Assembly: GCA_025934255.1 (NCBI GenBank)
Contig: JAICYJ010000021.1
Location: 1-48,694, forward strand
Reading direction: 5' to 3'
Length of the DNA: 48,694 nucleotides
Origin: Thermoleophilia bacterium
GTDB lineage: Bacteria; Actinomycetota; Thermoleophilia; Gaiellales; JAICJC01
Shown piece by piece: positions 28,053 to 39,685 of the stretch. Both the position numbers and the translations under genes were made by a program. The first letter of the stretch is position 1. Every line of letters begins with the position of its first letter. The notes under the pieces are model-generated. The model saw only the letters and a program-made list of their open reading frames with translations. It made no database searches and was not told the origin of the DNA.

Positions 28053-29044
28053 CCGACAGCCTCGATGATCAAACGACCGCAAAGGCGGGCGAAAAGATGC
28101 ACACCAATGACAAGTCAGGCATCATTGACAGCATGAGCGACGACGTCTCGCAGTCCGAGAGCACCGAAGCCGACGTGGTGGGCGAGCCGGGGCTGGCGCT
28201 GGCGCGGTCGCAGGCGAAGCTCGCCGAGATGGCGGGCCAGCATGGCGACTCGCCGCAGTCGGGCCGGCGAGTCGTATTCGGCCTCGAGGACGTGTCCGTG
28301 AGCTACAGCGGAATGGTGGCGATCCGCGACGTCGCGTTCGACATCCACGAGAACCTTGCCACGGCGTTCATCGGCCCGTCCGGCTGTGGAAAGACCACGC
28401 TGCTTCGCAGCATGAACCGGATGAACGATCTCATCCAGGGAGCCGAGGTCGCAGGCAGGATCACCTACCACGGGCAGGATCTGTTCGGCGCCGGCGTCGA
28501 CGCGGTCGAGGTGCGCCGCCGCATCGGGATGGTGTTCCAGCGGCCCAATCCGTTCCCCAAGTCGATCTACGACAACGTCGCGTTCGGCCTCAGGATTCAC
28601 GGCATGAAGGACAACCTGAGCGATCGTGTCGAGCAGGCGCTACGCCATGCGGCGCTCTGGGACGAGGTCAAGGACCGGCTCAAGCACAGCGCGCTGTCGC
28701 TGTCCGGCGGGCAGCAGCAGCGGCTCTGTATCGCGCGGGCTCTGGCGATCGAGCCGGACGTGATCCTGATGGATGAGCCGGCCTCGGCGCTTGACCCGGT
28801 GGCAACGCTTGCCATCGAAGACCTGGTTGGCGTGCTCAAGAACGACTATACGATCGTGATCGTCACCCACAACATGCAGCAGGCCGCCCGCGTCGCCGAT
28901 ATGACCGCCTTCTTCAGCGTCGACGCGGACGAGAAGACCGGCAACCGCAGCGGGGTGCTGGTCGAATCCGGGCCCACCTCGGATCTCTTCATCCGCCCCT
29001 CAGATCCGCGCACCGAGGCGTACGTCACCGGCCGATTCGGCTAG
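28049..29044 (+). CDS. pstB: phosphate ABC transporter ATP-binding protein PstB with N-terminal extension
   Basis: The ATPase of the phosphate importer. Walker [10 protein letters not shown] is at residues 109-117, the Q-loop sits in [20 protein letters not shown] (diagnostic for PstB), the signature is [15 protein letters not shown], Walker B is ILMDEP, and the switch histidine is in VTHNMQQA. From GTG 28049, which overlaps the pstA stop, the protein is 331 residues, about 70 more than usual. The extra N-terminal part is polar and acidic with no recognised motif. ATG 28097 or 28132 would shorten it, but even the latter leaves about 45 extra residues before the core. Confidence 0.94.
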   Translation: MTDSLDDQTTAKAGEKMHTNDKSGIIDSMSDDVSQSESTEADVVGEPGLALARSQAKLAEMAGQHGDSPQSGRRVVFGLEDVSVSYSGMVAIRDVAFDIHENLATAFIGPSGCGKTTLLRSMNRMNDLIQGAEVAGRITYHGQDLFGAGVDAVEVRRRIGMVFQRPNPFPKSIYDNVAFGLRIHGMKDNLSDRVEQALRHAALWDEVKDRLKHSALSLSGGQQQRLCIARALAIEPDVILMDEPASALDPVATLAIEDLVGVLKNDYTIVIVTHNMQQAARVADMTAFFSVDADEKTGNRSGVLVESGPTSDLFIRPSDPRTEAYVTGRFG

Positions 29045-29057
29045 ACGTTTCTGCCGG

Positions 29058-29729
29058 TTACTCGAGCGCGAAGTCCTGGGATGCGTCGGTGAACTCCCGC
29101 AGCTCGCCGGACACGAGGTAGGCGGTCCGCTCGCCGATGTCGACGGCGTTGTCTCCGACCCGTTCCAGACAACGGCCGATCACGATCACGAACAGGCCGA
29201 CCTCGGCGTCCCCGACGCTGGTGACGATGTTTCGCGCAAGCCCGTAGTTCGTCTTGTTGATCACCTGGTCCATCTCGACGAGTGACTCGGCGCTGGGCAG
29301 ATCACGCGCGCCGAACGCCCGCATCGCGACCTGGATCATCTCGTCGGCCTGCGACGCCATGACCTGCAGGTCGAGTGCGAGCTCGGCGTGGAGGCTTGAC
29401 GGGCCCGCCAGCAGCGACAGCTTCGCGATGTTCACGCACTGGTCACCGATCCGCTCCAGGTGGAGGTTAAGGTGGATCATGCTGATCACGAGCCGCAGAT
29501 CCACGGCCACCGGTGACTGCCTGGCCAGCAGTGACTCGATCGCCGACTCGATCCGGATGTGGATGCTGTCGATTCCGCGATCGGAGGCGATCACGAGCCG
29601 AGCCTGCTCGTCGTCGCGACGCAGCAACGCATCCATGACCGTGGTCAACGAGCTGCGACACAGGCGGGCCTCGTCCTGGATGAGCGCCTCGACCTTGTCC
29701 AGCTCATGCTGAAATTCCGACCGCGGCAC
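29058..29729 (-). CDS. phoU: PhoU-like phosphate signalling protein (second paralogue)
   Basis: A 223-residue PhoU homologue with both metal-binding bundles: LHLERIGDQCVNIAKL and CLERVGDNAVDIGERTAYLV. It resembles the other phoU upstream of pstS most strongly in these motifs and in the C-terminal ELREFTDAS. The two copies flank pstSCAB in the same minus orientation. It starts at GTG 29729; its first residues, MPRSEFQHELDKVE, match the family. The end is 13 nt from the pstB stop, tail to tail. Confidence 0.93.
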   Translation of the reverse strand: MPRSEFQHELDKVEALIQDEARLCRSSLTTVMDALLRRDDEQARLVIASDRGIDSIHIRIESAIESLLARQSPVAVDLRLVISMIHLNLHLERIGDQCVNIAKLSLLAGPSSLHAELALDLQVMASQADEMIQVAMRAFGARDLPSAESLVEMDQVINKTNYGLARNIVTSVGDAEVGLFVIVIGRCLERVGDNAVDIGERTAYLVSGELREFTDASQDFALE

Positions 29730-29738
29730 CGAATCAGA

Positions 29739-29782
29739 ATATGGATATCCGGCAGATCCACGTCATCCGACGCGCTCCATAT
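29739..29782. repeat. inverted repeat ATATGGA...TCCATAT in AT-rich promoter region
   Basis: ATATGGA (29739-29745) and TCCATAT (29776-29782) form a 7-bp inverted repeat with a 30-nt spacer in an unusually AT-rich stretch between phoU and the CadI/ArsI-like gene. A role as regulator half-sites is possible but unproven. Confidence 0.3.
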
Positions 29783-29784
29783 CG

Positions 29785-29796
29785 ATCTACATAGAT
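29785..29796. promoter_or_regulatory. short palindrome ATCTA-CA-TAGAT, candidate metalloid repressor operator
   Basis: A 5-bp inverted repeat with a 2-nt spacer directly upstream of the predicted -35 of the CadI/ArsI-like gene. ArsR/SmtB repressors usually bind AT-rich inverted repeats at such positions, but the sequence does not match a specific known consensus. Confidence 0.35.
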
Positions 29797-29798
29797 AT

Positions 29799-29827
29799 TT
29801 GCCATCGTCAATGCACGCTGCTACAAC
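29799..29827 (+). promoter_or_regulatory. sigma-70-like promoter for the CadI/ArsI-like gene
   Basis: TTGCCA (29799-29804) and TACAAC (29822-29827) are separated by 17 nt. The start would be near 29834, leaving a leader with AAGGAG (29856-29861) 9 nt before GTG 29871. This is one of the few promoters in the window with both hexamers recognisable. Confidence 0.45.
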
Positions 29828-29870
29828 TGAGTCAGAGCCACCCCCATCCAGACCCAAGGAGCGAGTCGCT

Positions 29871-30320
29871 GTGAGCAACACCTTCCACCTCTCCCTCGAC
29901 GTGCCCGATCTCGATCGCGCGGTTGCCTTCTACGAGGAGCTGTTCGGCCAGCAGCCGGCCAAGCGCAGGCCGGGCTACGCCAAGTTCGAGCTGGCAGACC
30001 CGCCGGTCGCCCTCGCCCTGCAACAGGCGGGCCGACCCGCGCTCTCCCACCTTGGCATCCGCGTCGACACCACCGGCGAGGTCGAAGGCGCAAGCGCGCG
30101 GCTCAAGCAGAGCGGCCTTGTGACGCTGGATGAGCGCGACACCAGCTGCTGCTACGCCCGCCAGGACAAGGTCTGGGTGGCGGACCCGGCCGGCAACCGC
30201 TGGGAGGTCTACACGCTGCTCGAAGACGTCGACGATGACGACGATCACGGCCACGACCCCGAGCCGGTGGCGGCCTGCTGCGTGCCGGTGGCGGGAGAGG
30301 CGTCCGCCTGCTGCACGTGA
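29871..30320 (+). CDS. CadI/ArsI-like VOC-fold dioxygenase (organoarsenical C-As lyase family) with Cys-rich tail
   Basis: A 149-residue vicinal-oxygen-chelate protein. H6, H60 and E112 match the two-His-one-carboxylate iron site, and CC at 93-94 in DTSCCYARQDKVWV matches the thiol pair that binds trivalent arsenicals in ArsI. The C-terminal 30 residues are unusual: a run of aspartates, HGH, then CC at 136-137 and CC at 147-148, as in metal-binding tails. ArsI cleaves the carbon-arsenic bond of methylarsenite; the related CadI is induced by cadmium. No arsR, arsenite pump or arsenate reductase is adjacent. GTG 29871 is set by the SD. Confidence 0.87.
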   Translation: MSNTFHLSLDVPDLDRAVAFYEELFGQQPAKRRPGYAKFELADPPVALALQQAGRPALSHLGIRVDTTGEVEGASARLKQSGLVTLDERDTSCCYARQDKVWVADPAGNRWEVYTLLEDVDDDDDHGHDPEPVAACCVPVAGEASACCT

Positions 30321-30383
30321 ATCGCCTTGCCTGACAGGCCGCTTCGGCTGATCGGCCCCGGCGGGCGCCCGCGCGCACGCTGG

Positions 30384-30389
30384 TAGCAT
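30384..30389 (+). promoter_or_regulatory. candidate leaderless -10 (TAGCAT) for the glutamate dehydrogenase operon
   Basis: TAGCAT is followed by 8 nt and GTG 30398, with no SD sequence. It sits in the 77-base gap after the CadI/ArsI-like gene. Confidence 0.5.
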
Positions 30390-30397
30390 CACCGGAC

Positions 30398-33300
30398 GTG
30401 AGCAGTGAGGCAGCACCGCCCGTTGCGACCCCTCCCGGCGATCCCGACGCCGAGCTGATCTCGGCGCTCCTGGCCGAGCTTGACGTCAGCGACGGCCCGC
30501 TGGCCACCTTCGCCAAGTCCTACGCGCACCGGGTGCGGCTCGACCGGCTGGAGCCGCTCGACCCGGTCGAGTTGGCGGCGCAGGTGCGCGGTCTCTACGG
30601 GTTCGTCGATGCCCGTCGCGGAGAGGTGGGGGTGCGTGCGATCAACCCCACCGTCGACCGCGACGGCTACCGCACACCCGGCACGGTGGTCGAGGCCAAC
30701 ACCGCCGACGCCCCGTTCCTGATCGACTCTGTGAGCGAGGCGCTGCGCGGCCGCGGCCTCGAGGTGCGCCACGTCGTGCACCCCGTGATGGGGGTCGAGC
30801 GCACCGACCAGGGCGGTGTGCGGTCGGTCGGGCCGGCCCGCGGCGCGCTGCACCGCGAATCGATGATGCACTTCGAGGTCGACCGGCGCGTGCCGGACGA
30901 CCAGCTGGACGACCTCGCCCAGGCGGTGACGCGCGTGCTCGGCGACGTGCGGCTGTGCGTGCGCGACTTCCACGCGATGGTCGACCGCATCGACCGCATG
31001 GTCGAGTTCGCGCAGGGCGCCGTCACCCGCTACCCCAAGGACGAGGTCAGCGAGGCGGTGGCGCTGCTGCACTGGCTGCGCGCCGACAACTTCGTGTTCC
31101 TCGGATACCGCGAGTACGCGAATGCGGGCGAGGGTGACGCCGCCACCCTGCAGGCCGTGCCCGGCTCCGGGCTCGGCATCCTCTCCAAGATCGAGGGCTC
31201 ACAGTTCGCGCAGCCGGTGCCGTTGTCGGAGTTGCCGGCCGGCGTGCGCGAGCGGGTGCTGGACAGCCCGCTGGTGATCGTCTCCAAGACCAACCGCGAG
31301 GCCACCGTGCATCGCCGCGTGAAGATGGACTACATCGGCGTGCGACAGGTCGGCGAGGACGGCCGGCTGGTGGGTGAGCTGCGCTTCGTGGGCCTGTTCA
31401 CCAGCAAGGCGCTGATGGAGCCGGCCCGTGAGATCCCGCTGATCCGCCGCAAGCTCGACTACATCATGGAGTCGGAGGACCTGTTCCCCGGGTCGCACGA
31501 CTTCAAGGCCGTCGTCAGCATCTTCGAGAGCTTCCCCAAAGACGAGCTGTTCGCGTCGGGCACCGAGGACCTGCGTGAGACCGTGATGGCGCTGCTGGGG
31601 CTGCAGGAGAAGCGGCACGTGCAGCTGTTCGTGCGCCCCGACCTGCTGGGCAGGTTCGTGACGGCCACCGTGGCACTGCCGCGCGACCGTGTCTCCACGG
31701 AGCTGCGGCTGCGGCTGCAGACCCTGCTCGAGGAGCGCTACCACGGGGAGTCGATCGACTACCACCTGTCGCTGGGGGAGACCGATCCCGCCCGCTTCCA
31801 CTTCATGGTGCACGTGCCCGAGGGCGGCATCCCGGACGTGTCATTCGACCAGCTCGAGCGCGAGGTGCTGGCCGCGACGCGCACGTGGGACGACGCCCTC
31901 ACCGACGCGCTGGTGGACAGCCACGGAGAGCTGCAGGGCGAGGCCCTGGCCCGTCACTATTCCGGGCTGTTCCCGGACTACTACAAGACCGCGTCGCCAA
32001 TCCGCATGGCCCAGTTCGACGTCGACCAGTTCGAGTCGCTGGGCGCCGAGCGTCCCTACACGGTCGCGCTCCAGAACGAGGAGGGCACGGCAGAGCCGCT
32101 GACCCGGCTGAAGCTGTACAAGACCGGCGGCAAGGCGCCGCTGTCTGACCTGCTGCCGGTGCTGGAGGCGCTGGGCCTGACCGTGGTCGAGGAGGTGCCG
32201 ACCCGGCTCCAGGAGCTTGAGGGAAGCGGCCGCTACCTGCACGACTTCGGCGTGCTCGGCGCCAACGGCTGGCCGCTTGACCTCGACCGGGTGGGCAAGC
32301 TGGTGGCCGACACCGTGCGGGCGGTCTGGGACGGCCGGGCCGAGAGCGACTCGCTGAACCGGCTGGTGCCGGCGGCGGCGCTGAGCTGGCGCCAGGTGGC
32401 GGTGCTGCGCGCGTACCGCCAGTACCGGCAGCTGCTGGGCGGCGGCTTCACCAAGCGCTACGTGAACGACGCGTTCGTGCGCAACTGGGAGCTGGCGGCC
32501 CAGCTGGTGGCGCTGTTCGAGCACCGGCTCGACCCCTCCCGTGACGGCGACGCGGCCTCCGAGCGGCTCGAGGCCGAGATCGTGGGCCGCCTGGACGAGA
32601 TCTCCAGCCTCGACGACGACCGCATCCTGCGCAGCTTCCTGGGCATGATCCTGGCCACCGTCCGCACCAACGTCTTCAAGCATGAGGGCGCGCTGCCCTA
32701 CATGTCGTTCAAGCTGCGCTGCGAGGACGTGCCGGGGATGCCCAAGCCGGTGCCGCGCTGGGAGATCTTCGTGTACTCGACCGAGATGGAGGGCGTGCAT
32801 CTGCGCGGCGGCTTCGTCGCCCGCGGTGGCATCCGCTGGTCGGACCGGCTGGAGGACTACCGCACCGAGATCCTGGGGCTGATGAAGGCCCAGATGGTCA
32901 AGAACTCCGTGATCGTCCCGACCGGGGCCAAGGGCGGGTTCGTGCTGAAGCAGCCGCCGGCCGGCCGTGCCGAGCTGCTGGAGGAGGAGCGCCGGCAGTA
33001 CATCGTGCTGATGCGCGGCATGCTCGACCTGACCGACAACATCGTGGGCGGCGAGATGCGCCGGCCGGAGGGCGTCTGGGTGCTCGACCGCGATCCCGAC
33101 GCCTACCTGGTGGTCGCGGCCGACAAGGGCACCGCCCACCTGTCGGACACCGCCAACGAGATCAGCGCCGAGTACGGCCACTGGCTGGGGGACGCCTTTG
33201 CGTCGGGCGGCTCGGCCGGCTACGACCACAAGGCGCTCGGCATCACCGCCAAGGGCGCGTGGGAGAGCGCCAAGCGCCACTTCGCCGAGCTGGGGCAGGA

Positions 33301-35199
33301 CGTGATGACCGAGCCGTTCACGGTGATCGGCATCGGCGACATGTCCGGGGACGTGTTCGGCAACGGCATGCTGCTGTCGCCGGCGATCCGGCTGGTGGCG
33401 GCGTTCGATCACCGCCACGTGTTCATCGACCCCAGCCCGCCGCTCGGCGCGCTGGCGGAGCGGCAGCGCCTGTTCGACCTGCCGGCCAGCTCCTGGGACG
33501 ACTACCAAAAGACACTGATCAGCGAGGGCGGCGGCGTCTGGCCGCGCTCCGCGAAGGGGGTGCCGCTGTCGCCGCAGGCGCGCGCGTCGCTCGGCATCGA
33601 GGCAGACAGCCTGCCGCCGACCGAGCTCTGCCAGGCGATCCTGCGCGCTCCCGTGGACATGTTCTGGAACGGCGGCATCGGCACGTTCGTGAAGGCCTCG
33701 GACGAGTCCCACGCCGAGGTCGGCGACCGTGCCAACGACGTGCTGCGCGTCGACGGCGCCGACCTGCGCTGCCGGGTGGTCGTGGAAGGAGGCAACCTCG
33801 GCTTCACGCAGCGTGGCCGGATCGAGTTCGCCGTCGCCGGCGGTCGCATCAACAACGACGCGATCGACAACTCGGCCGGCGTCGACTGCTCGGATCACGA
33901 GGTCAACCTGAAGATCCTGCTGGCCCAGGCGATCGAGGCCGGCGAGCTGACCATGGAGGGCAGGAACGAGCTGCTGGAGTCGGTCGCTGACCACGTCACC
34001 AGCCACGTCCTCTATGACAACTACCTGCAGGTGCAGATCCTGTCGCAGGAGTCGGCTGCGTCGCCCCAACGGATGGAGGCGTACGAGGCGCTGATGGAAG
34101 AGCTGGAGCAGGCCGGTCTGCTCGACCGGGCGCTCGAGTTCCTGCCGGGGATGGAGCGGATGGCCGAGCGCGAGGCCGCCGGGGCCGGCATGGTGCGGCC
34201 GGAGCTGTGCGTGCTGCTGGCCTACGCGAAGCGGCTGGTGCGCGACCAGCTGCTGCCCTCCTCGCTGCCGGACGACCCGTATCTGGAAGACGACCTCGCG
34301 ATGTACTTCCCTGGCCCCGTCGTCGAGCGGTTCGGCTCGCACCTGGTCACGCACCCGCTGCGCCGGGAGATCATCGCCACGATCCTCGTCAACGACGTGA
34401 TCAACTCGATGGGCAGCACGTTCGTGGCGCGGATGGCGGCCGAGACCGGATCCTCGGCCGACGAGATCTGCCGCGCATTCCTGATCGCCCGCGACGTGAC
34501 CAACGCCCGCAAGCACTGGGACCGGGTGGAGGCGCTGACCAGCGAGGTGCCGACCGATGTCGCGGCCGAGCTGATGATCGGCGTCGATCGCATGGTCGAG
34601 CAGTTCACCCGCTGGTACCTGCGCAACGACCCCGATCTGGGCCTGGAGTCGACCATCGCCCGCGACCGGCCGGGCTTCGCCGAGCTGCTGGCGCACCTGC
34701 AGGAGGTGGCCACCGCCGCCTGGCAGGAGCAGTTCGACGAACGGCTGGGCGGCCTCGAGGAGCAGCACGTGCCGCCGGAGGCTGCCCGCTTCGGGGCGAC
34801 CGTGCCCGACCTGGTCTACGGGCCCGACGTGATCGCCGTCGCCCGCGAGACCGGGCGCACGATCCCCGAGGTGGCCCACGCCTTCTTCCTGGTCGGCGAG
34901 CGGCTGTACCTGAACACGGTCGAGCACCGCGTCTCGCAGCTGCCGGCCAAGACCCGCTGGCAGCGCATGGCATGGCGCTCGCAGCTGGACGACCTGCGGC
35001 TGCTGCGCCGCCAGATCGTGACGCACGTGATCGAGGGCGCCGGCACCGCCGGCATCGAGGCCGCGCTGGACGAGTACCTGGCCGCTCGCTCGGATCCCTA
35101 CGAGCGCCTGACGGCGCTGGTGGGCAACACCGCCGGCGGCCAGGTCGACGATGCCTCGGCGGTGATGGTGATGGTGCACCAGATCCGCCAGGTCGTGGC

Positions 35200-35203
<4 letters not shown>
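30398..35203 (+). CDS. gdh: NAD-specific glutamate dehydrogenase, large (about 180 kDa) type
   Basis: A 1,601-residue enzyme that oxidatively deaminates glutamate to 2-oxoglutarate and ammonia, normally for catabolism. The N-terminal half holds the ACT-like regulatory segments of this class. The catalytic domain begins near residue 700 with [17 protein letters not shown] and [14 protein letters not shown], followed by [18 protein letters not shown] and the nucleotide-binding [28 protein letters not shown] and [19 protein letters not shown] follow. A helical C-terminal domain completes the length, which is normal for the family. The stop overlaps the next gene. Confidence 0.96.
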
Positions 35204-37193
<1,990 letters not shown>

Positions 37194-37197
<4 letters not shown>

Positions 37198-37904
37198 CCG
37201 TGGATCTGGAGCCGCTGAAGCGCGAGGCGGCCGAGGCCGCGATCGAGGCCGAGGTGCGTAGCGGGATGGTGCTCGGGCTGGGCACCGGGTCGACCGCCGC
37301 CTGGCTGCTGGAGGGCCTGGCACGGCGGCTGTCGGACGGCACGCTGTCGGAGCTGGCGGGCGTCCCCACGTCCGAGCGCACCGCCCAGCGCTGCCGCGAG
37401 CTGGGCATCCCCCTGATCGGCCTCGAGCGGCGGCCGATCCTCGATCTCGCGATCGACGGCGCCGACGAGATCGCACCCGACCTGTCGCTGATCAAGGGCC
37501 TCGGCGGCTCCCACCTGCGCGAGAAGGTCGTGGCCCGCTCGGCCGAGCGGTTCGTGGTGGCGGCGGACGAGACGAAGCTGGTGTCGCGGCTGGGGGAGCG
37601 GGCGCCGGTGCCGGTCGAGGTGATCCCGTTCGCGCGGCCGCTGTGCGAGCGCCTGCTGGCCGCAGACGGCTGGCGGCCGGTGCTGCGTGGCGACGGCGAC
37701 GGCCCCTGGATCACCGACGAGGGCAACCTGATCCTGGACTGCCGGCGCGACGACTGGGGCGGTGATCCGGCCGGGCTGGCGGCCGGCCTGCACGAGATCC
37801 CGGGGGTGGTCGAGCACGGCCTGTTCCTGGGCATGGCCGCGGCTGCCTACGTGGCCTGCGCCGACGGCGTGCGCGTGCTTCAGGCCGGCGTCGACGCCGG
37901 CTGA
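37194..37904 (+). CDS. rpiA: ribose-5-phosphate isomerase A
   Basis: A 236-residue isomerase of ribose 5-phosphate and ribulose 5-phosphate, completing the pentose phosphate pathway encoded at 17-24 kb. [15 protein letters not shown] binds phosphate, [18 protein letters not shown] carries the active-site aspartates, and VPVEVIPFA is also conserved. GTG 37194 overlaps the upstream stop; GTG 37200 is a possible alternative. The last 25 bases overlap the DNA methyltransferase gene tail to tail. Confidence 0.95.
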
Positions 37905-38707
37905 AGCCTGCGCCGCATGACCGCGACCGCCTCCGGGTTGGAGTCGATCAGCACGTAGCCGCGGCCCAGCGACTGGGCCACCGCCCCCAGCGTCCCCGAT
38001 CCGGCGAAGAAGTCGAGCACGCGGTCGCCCGGGCGGCTCGACGCCTGCACGATCCGGCGCAGCACACCCTCCGGCTTCTGGGTCGGGTAGCCGGTCTTCT
38101 CGGAGCCGTTGGTGGGCACGATCGTGTGCCACCAGACCGAGGTCGGCAGCTTGCCGCGCTCGCGCTTCTCGGGGGTGACCAGGCCGGGCGCCATGTACGG
38201 CTCGCGATCGACCGCCTCGCTGTCGAAGTGGTAGCGGGTCGGGTGCTTGACGTAGACCAGGATCGTGTCGTGCTTGGTCGGCCAGCGCCGTCGCGTCTTG
38301 GCACCGTAGTCGTAGGCCCAGATCAGCTCGTTCAGGAAGCAGTCGCGGCCGAACAGGTCGTCCAGCAGCAGCTTCACGTAGTGGGCCTCGCGCGGGTCGA
38401 GGTGCACGTACAGCGTGCCCGTCTCGTCCAGCAGTCGGCGCGCCTCCCGCAGCCGCGGCCCGAGGAAGGCAAGGTAGTCGTCGAAGCTGTCCTCGTAGGC
38501 CGTGGCCGCGACCTGCTGTGTGCGGTACCGGCGGCCGCCGAACCCGGTGCGGTCGCCGTTCGGGTCGGCCACCGTCCGCAGGCTGCGCCGGTGCTGGCGG
38601 CGGCCGGTGTTGAACGGCGGATCGATGTAGATCAGCTGGAAGCTGCTGTCGGGGAACTGCCCCAGCAGGCCCAGGTTGTCGCCGAGCAGGATCTGATCGC
38701 CGTCCAC
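37880..38707 (-). CDS. orphan site-specific DNA methyltransferase, beta class (amino-methyl)
   Basis: A 275-residue SAM-dependent methyltransferase that modifies adenine N6 or cytosine N4. The catalytic motif IV, DPPFNT, is at residues 29-34, the SAM-binding motif I, FAGSGT, at 233-238, and TGYPTQKP at 204-211; this order defines the beta class. No restriction endonuclease, specificity subunit or mobile element is nearby, so it is an orphan enzyme, possibly with a housekeeping or regulatory role. GTG 38707 is preceded by TAGACT and 6 nt. The recognition sequence cannot be read from the gene. Confidence 0.92.
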   Translation of the reverse strand: MDGDQILLGDNLGLLGQFPDSSFQLIYIDPPFNTGRRQHRRSLRTVADPNGDRTGFGGRRYRTQQVAATAYEDSFDDYLAFLGPRLREARRLLDETGTLYVHLDPREAHYVKLLLDDLFGRDCFLNELIWAYDYGAKTRRRWPTKHDTILVYVKHPTRYHFDSEAVDREPYMAPGLVTPEKRERGKLPTSVWWHTIVPTNGSEKTGYPTQKPEGVLRRIVQASSRPGDRVLDFFAGSGTLGAVAQSLGRGYVLIDSNPEAVAVMRRRLQPASTPA

Positions 38708-38713
38708 GCCGCC

Positions 38714-38719
38714 AGTCTA
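38714..38719 (-). promoter_or_regulatory. candidate leaderless -10 (TAGACT) for the methyltransferase gene
   Basis: TAGACT on the minus strand is followed by GGCGGC and GTG 38707, with no SD. It is in the 32-base gap after the desaturase stop. Confidence 0.5.
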
Positions 38720-38739
38720 GGGCCGGCGGCGGGTGGCCC

Positions 38740-39681
38740 TCAGTCGCCGCGGCCGAGCTTGCGTAGGATCTGGTCGCTGGTGGGGCGGCGCACCTGCGTC
38801 ACCCAGCCCATCTTCTCCCAGGCGCGGATCATGAGGCCGGAGGCGTCGAGCTGCATCTTGCCCAGGCCGTGGAAGGCCGAGGTCGGGAACACGTGGTGGT
38901 TGTGGTGCCACGACTCGCCCAGAGACGGGAGCGCCAGCAGCCAGTTGTTCGTGGACAGGTCATAGGCGGGGAACGGCCTGCGCCCGAAGTAGTGGCAGAT
39001 CGAGTTGACGCTCCAGGTGACGTGGTGGTTCAGGAACAGCCGCACCAGGCCACCCCACAGAAGGCCCGTCAGCGCTCCGCGCCAGGTGCCGGTGAGCGCG
39101 AACCCGAGCGCGAACGGCAGCACGAATCCGAGCACGGCCCACAGCACGAAGGTGCGGTCGATGAACCGCACCAGCCGGTCCTGCGAGAGGTCGCGGGCCA
39201 TGCGCTCCCGCTCCTGCCCCGCGGGGTGCGAGAACATCCAGCCCATGTGCGCGTGCGCCAGGCCGCGCAGCTGCCCGCCCAGGCCGCCGCCGAATCCGTG
39301 ATGGGGGCTGTGCGGGTCGCCCTCCTTGTCGGAGTGCGCGTGGTGGGTGCGGTGGTCCACGGCCCAGGTGATGGCCGAGCCCTGCACCGCCATCGAGCCG
39401 AAGATCAGCAGCCCGGCCTTGAGCGGCTTCACGGCCTCGAAGGCGCTGTGGGTGAGCATGCGGTGGAATCCGATCGTGATGCCGAAGCCGCAGAACACGT
39501 AGAGCACGACCAGCAGGCCCAGGTCGGTCCAGCCGACCGCCGTGTTCCAGAGCAGCGCCACCGCGGCGACGAAGGCGACGAAGGGGATGATGGTGAGGGC
39601 CAGCATCGTGCCCTTCTGCTTCCACCCGACCCTGGAGTCGGGGATCAGGTCTGCTGGCGGCGCGGCTGTGGTTGTCTGCAC
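38740..39681 (-). CDS. acyl-CoA (delta-9 type) fatty acid desaturase
   Basis: A 313-residue membrane di-iron enzyme that inserts a double bond into acyl chains. The three histidine boxes are HRMLTH (73-78), HRTHH (110-114) and HHNHH (259-263), with further conserved LNHHVTWSVNSICH. About four transmembrane helices surround them, and the GITIGFHR segment is typical of the stearoyl-CoA type. GTG 39681 is chosen because AAAGGA lies 8 nt upstream. It begins 4 nt after the glycosylase stop, so the two are in one operon. Confidence 0.93.
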   Translation of the reverse strand: MQTTTAAPPADLIPDSRVGWKQKGTMLALTIIPFVAFVAAVALLWNTAVGWTDLGLLVVLYVFCGFGITIGFHRMLTHSAFEAVKPLKAGLLIFGSMAVQGSAITWAVDHRTHHAHSDKEGDPHSPHHGFGGGLGGQLRGLAHAHMGWMFSHPAGQERERMARDLSQDRLVRFIDRTFVLWAVLGFVLPFALGFALTGTWRGALTGLLWGGLVRLFLNHHVTWSVNSICHYFGRRPFPAYDLSTNNWLLALPSLGESWHHNHHVFPTSAFHGLGKMQLDASGLMIRAWEKMGWVTQVRRPTSDQILRKLGRGD

Positions 39682-39685
39682 GGTG

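Noticed and set aside
29840..30320. Ordinary glyoxalase I for the gene at 29871
   Set aside because: The CC pair in TSCCYARQDKVWV and the Cys-rich tail fit CadI/ArsI, not lactoylglutathione lyase.
31841..35179. A 1,112-codon open frame antisense to glutamate dehydrogenase
   Set aside because: It is a reflection of strong GC codon bias; the protein is His/Gln/Arg-rich low complexity with no motif, and the sense strand is a clear conserved enzyme.
37880..38707. Part of a restriction-modification or phage-defence island
   Set aside because: Both neighbours are housekeeping genes; no nuclease, specificity subunit, BREX/DISARM gene, integrase or composition change is seen.
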